Shown here in pieces: positions 51,777 through 60,308 of a stretch of DNA of 64,000 nucleotides. The DNA lies in the NCBI GenBank assembly GCA_964534125.1, contig CAZHOJ010000002.1, positions 310,001 to 374,000 of the forward strand, given 5' to 3'. This DNA comes from 2-02-FULL-55-14 sp964534125. GTDB lineage: Bacteria > Bacteroidota > Ignavibacteria > UBA10030. Both the position numbers and the translations under genes were made by a program. The notes under the pieces were generated by a model. The model was not told where the DNA came from. It was given only the letters and a program-made list of their open reading frames with translations, and ran no database searches. How positions within the stretch are numbered: position 1 is the stretch's first letter; the number at the start of each line of letters is the position of its first letter.

Positions 51777-53951
51777 ATGAACAAGATCCTCAAGAAATCA
51801 ACTGGCGTCATCTTCGGCTTGTCCGCCTTTATTCTGTCCTTCCTTCTGTTCGAGAGCTCTGCGATCTATTCCATGACGGGATCGGATATTTTCAGAGCGC
51901 TTGAACGCACCGGCCTGGATGTGCTGACCCGGGCCCGCGGGACACGGGAGTGGTCGAACAAGATCATGATGGTCAAGATCGACGACTGGACAGACCGGAA
52001 TCTCGGCTGGCCGATTCCACGGGACCAGTACGGGGCTGTCATGGCCCTCCTCAGCGGATCAGGAGCTGTCGCCGTTGCGCTCGACGTACCCCTCCCGCCG
52101 CGCGAGCGCGAGGACATGAGCGAAGAGGAGATGATGGCCGCCTATCTCGAAGGGGCCAGGGGTATCTTCCCGGTGATCGGACCGTTCATCCCGGCCGGCG
52201 TGGAGGCCGCCACTGTCAGCAGCAGAAATGTGGACAGTTCAGCTCATTTTGTTATCGGGCGCTTCGGGATACCAGCTCCACAGAATCACCTGTTCCCCCG
52301 TTCGCCTTTCATCAACGATTATCCCTTCCCGGGCTTCGCCAATGCGAGCTCGGGAGTCGGCCATATCAGCATTATCCCCGATTCTCTTGACGGCGTCATC
52401 CGTTCGGCCCCGCTGTTCGTCGAGTACGCCGGTCGATTGTACCCGACCCTCGGCCTTGCACTGGCATTGTACGAGCGGGGGGCGACGACGCGGGACATGT
52501 CCTTCGAGAGGCTCGAGGACGGCATGATCTTCCGGGCAAAGGATATCGAGGTGCGAACCGGTCGCGAGGGCGAGGTGATGATCAACTACCTCGGACCCGA
52601 GGAGGTACTGCCCAAGGTCTCGTTCGCGGATATCCTTTTCGCGGCCCGCGACGGGAACGAGGAGTTCTTTAAGCAGTTCGACGGCAAGATCTGTATCATC
52701 GGTCCCACGGTCCGGTCCCTCGGCGACTTCTACGCGACACCCATCGCCGAAAGCACACCCGGGTACATCACCCACGCCAATATTTACGATATGATCACGA
52801 CAGGACAGTTCCTGTCGCCGGCATCGAGGGGCGCGCAGTTCTTCATCCTCCTCATTCTCTCCCTCCTCATCGGCGCCGTTGCACAGCTGAGCAATATGAA
52901 AGTGGGGGTCTCGCTTCTCATCACGACCCTGATCGCCTATCTGGCCGTAGCTTTCTTCCTCTTCCAGTCGAGCGGCATATGGATCCATGTCGTCGAGCCG
53001 ATCTTCGCGCTCTCCCTCGCATTCGTCGGGACCGTCTCGTACCGTGCCGCGACGGAAGGGCGTCAGAAGCGGATGATCACGGACATGTTCGGGAAGTACG
53101 TCGACAGCACTGTCGTCAAGACCCTTGTCGATAATCCCAGCATGTTCCGGCTCGGCGGAGAAAAGAAGGAGATCACTCTTCTGTTCACCGACATCAAGGG
53201 CTTCTCGACAATTTCGGAAAAGATCAGCGAGGAAAAGCTGGTCAAGCTGATGAATACGTATTTCACCGAAATGACGAAGATCATCACCAGTCACAAGGGG
53301 ACCGTCGACAAGTACATCGGGGACGCCATCATGGCCTTCTGGGGAGCACCGCTCACGGATCCGGATTCTGCCTTCCATGCATGCACCGCCGCACTGCAGA
53401 TGCAGAAGCGGCTCACGGACCTTCAGCCGAAGCTCGAACAGTTCGTGGGGATGCCGGTCAAGCAGCGTGTCGGCGTCAACACGGGCGTCTGTACCGTCGG
53501 CAACATGGGCTCAGCATCGAAGGTGAACTATACAGCTATCGGAGATCCCGTCAACCTCGCATCCCGACTGGAGGGCGTCAACAAGCAGTATGGGACGAAC
53601 ATCCTCGTCAGCGAGATGACATACCTGAAAGCGAAGGGAAAGGTCCTGGTGAGAGAAGTGGACCGCGTTGTGGTGGTGGGGAAATCCGAGCCCGTTCGGA
53701 TCTTCGAGCTCCTATCGATGGACGCAGCGCCGAAGACCGACAAGGACAAGTTGTTCCTGGAAACCTACCATGAAGGTCTTAAAGCGTACCAGGAGCGGCG
53801 GTGGGATGAGGGGATAGCATACATGGAACACGCGATGACCTACTGGCCGGAGGATCCTGTCTGTCAGCTGTACATCGAACGCATGCGGCTCTATCAGATC
53901 CATCCACCCAAGCCGGAGTGGAATGGCGTTTTCGTGCTCGATTCCAAGTAG
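51777..53951 (+). CDS. CHASE2-domain class III adenylate/guanylate cyclase
   Basis: A 724-residue membrane receptor cyclase making a cyclic nucleotide. An N-terminal helix (FGLSAFILSFLLFES) precedes a periplasmic CHASE2 sensor (about 35-340). Three membrane helices follow (about 355-440: FFILLILSLLIGAVAQL, LLITTLIAYLAVAFFLF, IFALSLAFVGTVSY). The catalytic domain has metal ligands D472 (LLFTDIKGFS) and D516 (KYIGDAIMAFWG), and NYTAIGDPVNLASRLEG. The Lys before YIGD and the Thr in YTAIGD suit ATP as substrate. A TPR-like C-terminus (YHEGLKAYQERRWDEGIAYMEHAM) follows. It is divergent from the giant-protein run, so a regulatory link is possible but unproved. Confidence 0.94.
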   Translation: MNKILKKSTGVIFGLSAFILSFLLFESSAIYSMTGSDIFRALERTGLDVLTRARGTREWSNKIMMVKIDDWTDRNLGWPIPRDQYGAVMALLSGSGAVAVALDVPLPPREREDMSEEEMMAAYLEGARGIFPVIGPFIPAGVEAATVSSRNVDSSAHFVIGRFGIPAPQNHLFPRSPFINDYPFPGFANASSGVGHISIIPDSLDGVIRSAPLFVEYAGRLYPTLGLALALYERGATTRDMSFERLEDGMIFRAKDIEVRTGREGEVMINYLGPEEVLPKVSFADILFAARDGNEEFFKQFDGKICIIGPTVRSLGDFYATPIAESTPGYITHANIYDMITTGQFLSPASRGAQFFILLILSLLIGAVAQLSNMKVGVSLLITTLIAYLAVAFFLFQSSGIWIHVVEPIFALSLAFVGTVSYRAATEGRQKRMITDMFGKYVDSTVVKTLVDNPSMFRLGGEKKEITLLFTDIKGFSTISEKISEEKLVKLMNTYFTEMTKIITSHKGTVDKYIGDAIMAFWGAPLTDPDSAFHACTAALQMQKRLTDLQPKLEQFVGMPVKQRVGVNTGVCTVGNMGSASKVNYTAIGDPVNLASRLEGVNKQYGTNILVSEMTYLKAKGKVLVREVDRVVVVGKSEPVRIFELLSMDAAPKTDKDKLFLETYHEGLKAYQERRWDEGIAYMEHAMTYWPEDPVCQLYIERMRLYQIHPPKPEWNGVFVLDSK

Positions 53952-54020
53952 CACCCGAGAAACGACGAAGGCTCTCCTTCGATTCAATATCTGGTCGTTC
54001 CATAGCAGGACCTCAGTCAT

Positions 54021-54049
54021 GAAAAGGCCCGGAGGTATCGGGCCTTTTC
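54021..54049 (+). terminator. Rho-independent terminator after the cyclase
   Basis: An 11-bp perfect stem (GAAAAGGCCCG ... CGGGCCTTTTC) with a 7-base loop and U-run, 69 bases after the cyclase stop. The A-rich 5' arm could also stop transcription from the other strand. Confidence 0.85.
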
Positions 54050-54117
54050 ATGCTGGAACACGTTCCGTATCGCCCGCCATGCGACATCCTCCTCCTCAAC
54101 TCCGCTGAAATGTGAAA

Positions 54118-54146
54118 AGGGTACAAGGAGTTTTTCCTTATACCCT
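54118..54146 (-). terminator. Possible terminator after tRNA-Pro
   Basis: An inverted repeat GGGTA-C-AAGGA ... TCCTT-A-TACCC with one mismatch, 13 bases past the tRNA-Pro 3' end on the minus strand, followed by CTTTTC. The U-run is weak. The rest of the 53952-54159 spacer holds nothing else I can name. Confidence 0.4.
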
Positions 54147-54159
54147 TCCCTTTACTACG

Positions 54160-54234
54160 TCGGGGCGGCAGGATTCGAACCTGCGACCTCCTGGTCCCGA
54201 ACCAGGCGCTCTAACCGGGCTGAGCCACGCCCCG
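54160..54234 (-). tRNA. tRNA-Pro, anticodon CGG
   Basis: A 75-nt cloverleaf on the minus strand: acceptor CGGGGCG/CGCCCCG, GCTC/GAGC D stem, anticodon stem CCTGG/CCAGG around loop TTCGGGA (CGG at 34-36, reading CCG), GCAGG/CCTGC T stem with TTCGAAT loop, discriminator A. CCA is not encoded. The C1-G72 pair is the usual bacterial tRNA-Pro identity element. Confidence 0.95.
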
Positions 54235-54289
54235 AGTACTTGCTACGCCTGCACGAGGTTGTGCAGTGAGCTTTCTACGGATAGCAAGT

Positions 54290-54318
54290 AATATAGCAAG
54301 AAGTACGACTGCCTGCAA
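54290..54318 (-). promoter_or_regulatory. Promoter for tRNA-Pro
   Basis: TTGCAG (54318-54313), 17-base spacer, TATATT (54295-54290), about 55 bases before the tRNA. It sits immediately beyond the miaA stop, so the tRNA can be made independently of miaA. Confidence 0.5.
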
Positions 54319-54319
54319 T

Positions 54320-55258
54320 CTACATTTTTCCACCTGTCTCGCACTTTTCGAGCACCTCATCTGCGATCGACTCACATGTCCTTCCGTGAGATGCATCTAT
54401 CCACTCCACATCCCTCTCCCCTCTGAACCAGGTCATCTGACGTTTTGCGAACTGTCTGGTGGACCGTTGGATGAGCTCGGCCATCTCCTTCTCATCGAGT
54501 TCGCCGGCAATATGACGGATCGCTTCTCTGTATCCGACGGTGTGCAGGGACTGAGCCGTTCCGGGTACGCCGCTTCCAAGCACGTCCCGTACTTCCTGCA
54601 CAAGGCCTTCCGCTACCATATGCTCAGTCCGCCGGGCTATCCTGGCGTTCAACTCATCCCTCGGAACAGTGAGACCGAAGACCAGCGGCTCGAATGGCCT
54701 CCCTTGGATATCTTTGCCGTGGAGCTCTGACATCGGCTTCCCCGTGAGGTGATACACCTCGAGAGCGCGGATAAGGCGACGAGGCTTTCCATTCTCGATC
54801 GATGCGGCAGCCTGAGGATCCACCTCGAGGAGCATGCGGCGCAATCCTTCCTCCCCCTCCTCCTCGTACTTCTCTTCGAGCATCCGTCTCAGCTCTTCGT
54901 CCTTCGACGGAAGTGGTGTCAGACCCTGCAGCAACGCCCTGATGTACAGACCCGATCCGCCGACGACGAGAGGGATCCGGCCTGCCCCAAGTGCCTCCTG
55001 TACTGCTTTCATGCCATCCTGCTCGAACCTGCCCGCATTGTATCCCTCCTCTGGTCCGACAATATCAATGCATCTGTGCGGGACAGCGTGCTGCTGCTCC
55101 GGGGTGGGCTTCGCAGTCCCAATATTCAGCATCCTGAAGACCTGCCTCGAATCCGCGGAGACGACTGTGACGGGGATGTGACGGGCGATCTGAATGGATA
55201 CATCGGTCTTCCCGGAGGCTGTTGGACCGATGAGTGCTATGAGTCGCGGTTTGCTCAC
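54320..55258 (-). CDS. miaA: tRNA dimethylallyltransferase
   Basis: Adds a dimethylallyl group to A37 of UNN-reading tRNAs. The 312 residues start with the P-loop IALIGPTASGKTDVSIQIA, then VVSADSRQVFRMLNIGTAKP, PLVVGGSGLYIRALLQG and GKPRRLIRALEVYHLTGKP. The C-terminal RQFAKRQMTWFRGERDVEWID contacts RNA. Length and motifs are standard. It is the last gene of a unit starting at the zinc-ribbon gene, 30 bases after pcm. Confidence 0.97.
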   Translation of the reverse strand: MSKPRLIALIGPTASGKTDVSIQIARHIPVTVVSADSRQVFRMLNIGTAKPTPEQQHAVPHRCIDIVGPEEGYNAGRFEQDGMKAVQEALGAGRIPLVVGGSGLYIRALLQGLTPLPSKDEELRRMLEEKYEEEGEEGLRRMLLEVDPQAAASIENGKPRRLIRALEVYHLTGKPMSELHGKDIQGRPFEPLVFGLTVPRDELNARIARRTEHMVAEGLVQEVRDVLGSGVPGTAQSLHTVGYREAIRHIAGELDEKEMAELIQRSTRQFAKRQMTWFRGERDVEWIDASHGRTCESIADEVLEKCETGGKM

Positions 55259-55288
55259 GCAGGAGGCGGGTGTTTCAGAGAGTGAGCA

Positions 55289-55930
55289 TCATCCGTTGGA
55301 CCACCCCTTCTTCCCGATGAGGGGCACGAACTTGAACCCATCTTCGACCTCCTCGTTGAACACATCCCCCCTGCGAGTGATGATCCGGAGGGACTGCATG
55401 CTCTGCCCGCCCACAGGGATGACGAGCCGGCCTCCTTCGGCCAGCTGCTGCAGCAACGCGTCCGGGACTTCAGGAGCAGCTGCCGTCACGATGATGCCGT
55501 CGTAGGGGGCGAATTCCGACCATCCGACCGTCCCGTCACCGCAGAGCGTCGCGACGCGATAACCCAATGCTTCCAGGAGCTTCCTGGCCGTCAGGTGGAG
55601 GTCCGGGTGGCGTTCGATCGTGAAGACCCTGCATCCAAGTTCCGCAAGGACGGCGGCCTGGTATCCTGATCCGGTTCCGATCTCCAGCACCTTTTTCCCG
55701 GAAGCCGGCGCAAGCCGCTCCGTCATGAACGCGACCGTGTACGGCTGAGAGATCGTCTGATTGTTCCCGATCGGGAGCGCCGTATCATCATATGCGCGGG
55801 GCTTGAAGACATCCGTAACGAAGCGGTCACGGGGCACTGTCGCGATCGCATGGAGCACCCGTTCATCACGGATCCCTTTCTGGCGAAGTCCGTCGGCAAG
55901 ATCCTGCCTCAGATCATCTAGTCGGCCCAT
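55289..55930 (-). CDS. pcm: Protein-L-isoaspartate O-methyltransferase
   Basis: Repairs damaged proteins by methylating L-isoaspartyl residues. The 213 residues have the PCMT signature with ALPIGNNQTISQPYTVAFMTE (the conserved Ser/Thr-rich substrate loop), the SAM motif VLEIGTGSGYQAAVLAEL, FTIERHPDL, and YDGIIVTAAAPEVPDALLQQLAEGGRLVIPVG. It overlaps the glycosyltransferase gene upstream by 13 bases. Confidence 0.96.
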   Translation of the reverse strand: MGRLDDLRQDLADGLRQKGIRDERVLHAIATVPRDRFVTDVFKPRAYDDTALPIGNNQTISQPYTVAFMTERLAPASGKKVLEIGTGSGYQAAVLAELGCRVFTIERHPDLHLTARKLLEALGYRVATLCGDGTVGWSEFAPYDGIIVTAAAPEVPDALLQQLAEGGRLVIPVGGQSMQSLRIITRRGDVFNEEVEDGFKFVPLIGKKGWSNG

Positions 55931-56610
55931 GGATACTCCTTCATAAGGACGCGCACGAACGCTTTTGTGGTCGCCCAGTTCTTCATATGACTTTTTTCAT
56001 CCCGATACACGGTGCGGACAGGGACCGAGCTGATGACAAAACCCTTGATGGCAGCCTTGATGATCCATTCGGTCTCGGCCTCGAACCCATCCGCGTCGGG
56101 GAGGAAGCTCTCCGCGAGTTTCCGGCTCAGAAGCCGGTATCCGCACTGACTGTCGGGAATTCGCACCCCCGTCCTCGATGAGACCAGAAACGATGTCGTC
56201 ATGTTCGAGAGCCGCCGATGGACAGGCATGCCGCTGCCACGGATCGGGCGCCTGCCGATCACCATGTCCGCCCCTGTACGGACCCATGCTTCGTACAGAG
56301 CCGGGAGGTCAGCAGGGTCGTGCTGCCCGTCGGCATCCATCGTTATGATGGCCTTCGTCCCTGGGTCCAGCAGGGCAGCCCGCACTCCCGTCTTGAGCGC
56401 AGCACCTTTCCCACGGTTCTGCGCATGCCGGATGGATCGTACTCCTGCCGTGCCAGCTTCGAGTGCTGTCCTGTCTTCGCTGCCGTCGTCGATCACAAGG
56501 AGCGAGGAACAATCCGCACTTCTGCAGATATCTCGCAACACCCGCGGGAGATACCCTGACGCATTGTATGCTGGGATGATGATCCGAACGGAGGAAGGTA
56601 TGGCGTTCAC
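55918..56610 (-). CDS. GT2 glycosyltransferase, polyprenyl-phosphate mannosyl/glucosyltransferase-like
   Basis: A 230-residue single-domain GT2 enzyme of the DPM1/DPG-synthase-like type: VRIIIPAYNASGYLPRVL, LVIDDGSEDRT, NRGKGAALKTGVRAAL (typical of this subgroup), IITMDADGQHDPADLP as the metal site, and SQCGYRLLSRKL. There are no membrane helices after the catalytic domain. It probably loads a sugar onto a polyprenyl phosphate for surface glycan or protein glycosylation. It overlaps the folP stop by 4 bases. The sugar is unknown. Confidence 0.88.
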   Translation of the reverse strand: MNAIPSSVRIIIPAYNASGYLPRVLRDICRSADCSSLLVIDDGSEDRTALEAGTAGVRSIRHAQNRGKGAALKTGVRAALLDPGTKAIITMDADGQHDPADLPALYEAWVRTGADMVIGRRPIRGSGMPVHRRLSNMTTSFLVSSRTGVRIPDSQCGYRLLSRKLAESFLPDADGFEAETEWIIKAAIKGFVISSVPVRTVYRDEKSHMKNWATTKAFVRVLMKEYPWAD

Positions 56611-57503
56611 GACCGGATCGGCGTGCGCTGCGGGAGGGGCTTGAGAGCATCACACATGACTGCAACACGCTTCATTTCCCGGACATCGTGGACCCTCACA
56701 ATGTGCGCACCGGAGAAGATGCACGCAGCAACGACAGCTGCTGTGCCCTCGAGCCGCTGGTCAACCGGAAGGTCGAGGATCGATCCGATGAATGCTTTTC
56801 TGGATGGACCGACGAGGACGGGATAGGAACTCGTCAGCAGCATCGGCAGGCCATGGATCAGCTTGATGTTATGCTCGACCGTCTTGCCAAAACCGATGCC
56901 GGGATCGATGATGACCTGCTTGATACCAGCGCGCTGAGCTGTCAGGGCTTTGTCGAGAAGATATTCTGTCACCTCGAGCGAGACGTCCTTGTACGTCGGG
57001 TCCTTCTGCATGGTCCTCGGCGTGCCCCTCATGTGCATCAGGACCATGCTGACGCCCGCCGAAGCCACGAACGGGAACATCGCCGGATCCGACATCCCGG
57101 CCGAAATGTCGTTGACAATGACAGCCCCCTCGTTCACGGCGGCCCTCGCAACATCCGACTTCGTCGTGTCGACGGACACCGGAATGGTGACCACCTTGAC
57201 GAGCTCTCGAATGACGGGGATGACCCGATTCAGTTCCTCTTCGACCGGAACAGGTTCCGATCCCGGACGGGAGGATTCTCCGCCCACGTCGATGATGTCC
57301 GCACCGTCCTTCTGCATTGCGGTGCCAAGGGCGACGGCCTCCTTCACTGTCTGCGCCTTCCCCCCACCCGCGAACGAGTCGGGAGTGACGTTCAGGATGC
57401 CCATGAGATGCGTACGGGAGGAGAGGTCATACCTGGTCTCGCCGAAGCGATACGCCAGGCGTTCCGAGGCTGAACGTTCCGGGATTACGGGATCAGGGTT
57501 CAC
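56607..57503 (-). CDS. folP: Dihydropteroate synthase
   Basis: Condenses p-aminobenzoate with a pterin pyrophosphate in folate synthesis; target of sulfonamides. The TIM barrel has LMGILNVTPDSFAGGG, DIIDVGGESSRPGSEPV, VSVDTTKSDVARAA, VNDISAGMSDPAMFP, VLMHMRGTPRTMQ and IIDPGIGFGKTVEHN. The start is uncertain. I favour the GTG at 57503, which gives 298 residues and an 11-base overlap with the zinc-ribbon gene. The only ATG upstream (57572) would overlap it by 80 bases and add 23 atypical residues. Confidence 0.93.
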   Translation of the reverse strand: MNPDPVIPERSASERLAYRFGETRYDLSSRTHLMGILNVTPDSFAGGGKAQTVKEAVALGTAMQKDGADIIDVGGESSRPGSEPVPVEEELNRVIPVIRELVKVVTIPVSVDTTKSDVARAAVNEGAVIVNDISAGMSDPAMFPFVASAGVSMVLMHMRGTPRTMQKDPTYKDVSLEVTEYLLDKALTAQRAGIKQVIIDPGIGFGKTVEHNIKLIHGLPMLLTSSYPVLVGPSRKAFIGSILDLPVDQRLEGTAAVVAACIFSGAHIVRVHDVREMKRVAVMCDALKPLPQRTPIRS

Positions 57504-57681
57504 TGCAGGAATGATAGAATCCGCACGTGTGGCAGATGAGTTTGCATTTCCGGCTGTCGAGCTTCGTACCACAGTTGACGCAGAATTGCCAGTGATGTGG
57601 CGCCTGCTCGGGGATGGCCGATTCGATCGGCTTCAGCCTTGCGAACCCGTACGGAGATGGTGTGGAGTCGTCGTTGTTCAT
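57493..57681 (-). CDS. Small zinc-ribbon protein
   Basis: A 62-residue protein beginning MNNDDSTPSPYGFARLKP and ending in a compact ribbon with CVNCGTK and CHTCGFYHSC, four or more cysteines in CxxC pairs that should bind one zinc. I have seen short conserved proteins ending in a similar 'KLICxxCGYxxSCS' tail, but I know no function. Starts at 57681 or 57690 (a second ATG) are both possible. A promoter-like TTG-N20-TAnnTTT lies directly upstream, so this gene may lead folP, the GT2 gene, pcm and miaA. Confidence 0.75.
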   Translation of the reverse strand: MNNDDSTPSPYGFARLKPIESAIPEQAPHHWQFCVNCGTKLDSRKCKLICHTCGFYHSCSEP

Positions 57682-57700
57682 GGCCGTCATGCGTTCGGAT

Positions 57701-57731
57701 GAAACGTACGAATTCCTCGAACCGCTTGCAA
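57701..57731 (-). promoter_or_regulatory. Possible promoter for the zinc-ribbon-folP-pcm-miaA unit
   Basis: TTG (57731-57729), 20 bases, TACGTTTC (57708-57701). The leader would be very short (about 5-15 bases). It falls between the sufT stop and the zinc-ribbon gene. Confidence 0.35.
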
Positions 57732-57790
57732 GAACAGGGAACGAACTGGAGAGGATGCTGCGTGCGGCGCGGCTGCACACCCCGGATCGT

Positions 57791-58192
57791 TCAGGGGAGA
57801 TTGAGCATGAGCTTGGCACCCTCGGACATCAGGGCTGTGCTCCAGGGTGGATCGAAGACGAGGTCGATGAGGACGTTCCTTACACCTTCGACCAGCGAGA
57901 CCCGCCGTTTGACATCGGCCGCGATCATCGGTCCCATCCCGCAGCCGGGAGCGGTCAGTGTCATCTTGATGAAGACGGACGCCTCTCCCTCTATCGAATC
58001 ATCGACCGTCATACTGTAAATGAGGCCGAGGTCCACGATGTTCACCGGGATCTCTGGGTCGTAGCATTCGCGCAGCGCTGCCCAGACGCTTCCTTCGAGC
58101 GGGGTCCGGACCTCCACCTCCCTGCTTCCCACCATCACGGTCGTCGGCAGAGCGGGCGTCTGCCCGGCGGTCTCCTTCTGCGGTTCATCCAT
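57791..58192 (-). CDS. sufT: SufT/MIP18-family Fe-S assembly factor
   Basis: A 133-residue member of the DUF59 family, an accessory to Fe-S cluster maturation. The domain has VWAALRECYDPEIPVNIVDLGLIY, IKMTLTAPGCGMGPMIAADVK (the conserved Cys) and VLIDLVFDPPWS. An N-terminal stretch of about 40 residues is extra. I chose the ATG at 58192, 4 bases after the carrier-protein stop; an ATG at 58264 would overlap that gene heavily. It is the last gene of the SUF operon. Confidence 0.92.
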   Translation of the reverse strand: MDEPQKETAGQTPALPTTVMVGSREVEVRTPLEGSVWAALRECYDPEIPVNIVDLGLIYSMTVDDSIEGEASVFIKMTLTAPGCGMGPMIAADVKRRVSLVEGVRNVLIDLVFDPPWSTALMSEGAKLMLNLP

Positions 58193-58196
58193 TGGT

Positions 58197-58562
58197 TCAG
58201 ACTCCGAACGATTGACCACAGCCGCAGGTGCGGGCGGCGTTCGGGTTATTGAAGACGAATCCACGACCGTTCAGTCCATCGGAGAAATCGAGTGTCGTTC
58301 CGGAGAGATAGAACAGGCTCTTCGGATCGACGCTTACCTTCAGGCCGTCGAACACGAACTCCTCGTCGCCCGGACGGGACTTCTCATCGAAGGCGAGCAC
58401 ATACGAGAAGCCCGAGCATCCTCCCCCCTTGACGCCGAGGCGAAGGGTATGGCCTTCCGGAATACTGTTCTCGGCCTTGATTTTCCTGATCTCCTCGATC
58501 GCGCGCGGAGTGATCTGGACTTCTTCCGTTATGTCCGGTTTCTCGTGTACCGTGATGTCCAT
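58197..58562 (-). CDS. A-type Fe-S carrier (IscA/ErpA/SufA family)
   Basis: A 121-residue A-type carrier that passes Fe-S clusters from the SUF scaffold to target proteins. The three cluster cysteines are C49 (GGGCSGFSY) and C113/C115 (RTCGCGQSF). The central LDFSDGLNGRGFVFNNPNA is typical. It stands 31 bases from sufU and 4 from sufT. Sequence alone does not settle whether it is functionally SufA or ErpA. Confidence 0.95.
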   Translation of the reverse strand: MDITVHEKPDITEEVQITPRAIEEIRKIKAENSIPEGHTLRLGVKGGGCSGFSYVLAFDEKSRPGDEEFVFDGLKVSVDPKSLFYLSGTTLDFSDGLNGRGFVFNNPNAARTCGCGQSFGV

Positions 58563-58593
58563 AGGATGTCTTTCCCTTCGATGAGTTCAGATT

Positions 58594-59046
58594 CTATTCC
58601 GTCGAGACCGATCGCTCCGCCGTATGGAGGGCACTTTGCATCGTCCTCCACGCGAGGATGGCACACTTGACGCGGGCGGGGAATTCGGAGATACCCGAGA
58701 ACGCCGCCAGTTTCCCCAGCTCCTCGGCCTCTTGTCCGGGTTGGAGCCCCTTTGTGACGAGCGTGTGGAACTGCCCGAACCATGCGTCCGCCTCGGATGC
58801 CGTGAGCCCCTTGACGACGGTGCTCATGACGCTGGCAGAGGACTTCGAAATGGCGCATCCCGACCCGGTGAACGAAAGGTCTGCGATGCGCTCCCCATCC
58901 ATCTTCACATACACGGTATACCTGTCGCCGCAGAGCGGGTTGTATCCCTCGATCACCCTGTCTGCATCCTCCATGACGCGGAAGTTCCGGGGATTCTTAT
59001 TGTGGTCGAGGATGATGTCCTGATACAGCTGTCTGAGGTCGTCCAT
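58594..59046 (-). CDS. sufU: SufU-type sulfur-transfer protein
   Basis: A 150-residue zinc-dependent sulfurtransferase that takes persulfide sulfur from SufS. The zinc ligands are C39 and D41 (NPLCGDRY), C64 (GSGCAISKSSAS) and C128 (RVKCAILAW). The SufU-specific insertion between the second and third cysteines is present, which distinguishes it from IscU. Its start overlaps the sufS stop by a single base (TAATG), so translation is likely coupled. Confidence 0.95.
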   Translation of the reverse strand: MDDLRQLYQDIILDHNKNPRNFRVMEDADRVIEGYNPLCGDRYTVYVKMDGERIADLSFTGSGCAISKSSASVMSTVVKGLTASEADAWFGQFHTLVTKGLQPGQEAEELGKLAAFSGISEFPARVKCAILAWRTMQSALHTAERSVSTE

Positions 59047-60308
59047 TAGAGCCCCATGACCGAACGGACATTCCGAAGCCCTGCTGCAAGGCGATGTACA
59101 TCGTCGACTGTGTTGTAGATCGCGAACGATGCCCTCGCGGTTGCGGGGATGCCGAACCGGTCCATGACGGGTTGCGCACAGTGATGACCGGTACGGATGG
59201 CGATGCCCTCTCGGTCGAGTATGGTACCGATATCATGCGGGTGCACGTCGTCCATGGTGAAGGAGAGCACTCCCTCCTTGTGTGCCGCCGTTCCGACTAT
59301 CCTGATACCCTCGATCCCGGACAGCAGTCCCGTCGCCTCTGCGAGCAGTCTGTGCTCATGCTCTTTCGCCGCCGTCCAATCGATACGGCTCATGTATCTG
59401 ATGGACGCACCGAGACCGATCGTGCCGGCGATGTTCGGCGTTCCCGCCTCGAACTTGTACGGCAGGTCGTTGTATGTTGTCCCTTCGAACGTCACCGACC
59501 GGATCATGTCCCCGCCGCCCTGGTATGGAGGCATCTCTTCCAGCAGCGACTCCCTGCCATAGAGAATCCCAATGCCGGTGGGACCGAAGATCTTGTGTCC
59601 GGAAAAGGCATAGAAATCAGCGCCGATACTGCGCACATCGACCGGCCCGTGGGGCAAAGCCTGCGCACCATCCACGAGGATCACCGCACCATGCTCATGG
59701 GCGATGGCCGCCATCTCTCTGACTGGATTGACCGTGCCGAGAGCATTGGACACATGGCTGACCGCCACTAGACGCGTCCGGCTCGTTATGGCGTTGCGGA
59801 ATGCTTCGAGGGAGACCGAGCCGTCATCCTCTATCCTGACAACCTTGAGAACAGAGCCCGTTCGTGCGGCCAGAAGTTGCCAGGGAACAATGTTGGAGTG
59901 ATGCTCCAGCCCTGTGATGAGCACCTCATCCCCCTTCACGAGCCGCGCGCCGCCATAGCTCGACGCGACCAGATTGATCGCTTCCGTTGTCCCGCGGACG
60001 AATACGATCTCCTTCGTCGATGCAGCATTCATCCAGGACCGGACCGTCTCCCGGACCGCCTCATACCGTTCGGTCGCTTCCATGCTCAGCCGATGAACGC
60101 CACGGTGCACATTCGCATTGATCTCGCGATAGTAGTCCGCCAGGGCGCCGATCACGACCTCCGGTTTCTGCGTCGTCGCCGCATTGTCCAGGTACACCAG
60201 GGGAGATCCCCCGATGGTCCGGGAAAGGATCGGAAAATCCTTCCGGACCGCATCGGCATCGAACAGCGGCTTCAGAACCCTGGTCCCCTTGCCGGCGACA
60301 GTGGTCAT
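59046..60308 (-). CDS. sufS: Cysteine desulfurase SufS
   Basis: A PLP enzyme that removes sulfur from cysteine for Fe-S assembly. The 420-residue product has VYLDNAATTQKP, HRGVHRLSMEATE, ITGLEHHSNIVPW, VDGAQALPH, K239 (FYAFSGHKIFGPTG) binding PLP, and the sulfur-accepting C377 (RTGHHCAQPVM) in the class II short loop. The ATG at 60308 overlaps the sufD stop in ATGA; open frame further upstream is not family-like. Confidence 0.97.
   Translation of the reverse strand: MTTVAGKGTRVLKPLFDADAVRKDFPILSRTIGGSPLVYLDNAATTQKPEVVIGALADYYREINANVHRGVHRLSMEATERYEAVRETVRSWMNAASTKEIVFVRGTTEAINLVASSYGGARLVKGDEVLITGLEHHSNIVPWQLLAARTGSVLKVVRIEDDGSVSLEAFRNAITSRTRLVAVSHVSNALGTVNPVREMAAIAHEHGAVILVDGAQALPHGPVDVRSIGADFYAFSGHKIFGPTGIGILYGRESLLEEMPPYQGGGDMIRSVTFEGTTYNDLPYKFEAGTPNIAGTIGLGASIRYMSRIDWTAAKEHEHRLLAEATGLLSGIEGIRIVGTAAHKEGVLSFTMDDVHPHDIGTILDREGIAIRTGHHCAQPVMDRFGIPATARASFAIYNTVDDVHRLAAGLRNVRSVMGL

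Noticed and set aside
52239..53378. Minus-strand open frame of 379 codons opposite the cyclase
   Set aside because: Composition is charge-rich and domain-free, and the opposite strand encodes a complete CHASE2 cyclase with all catalytic residues.
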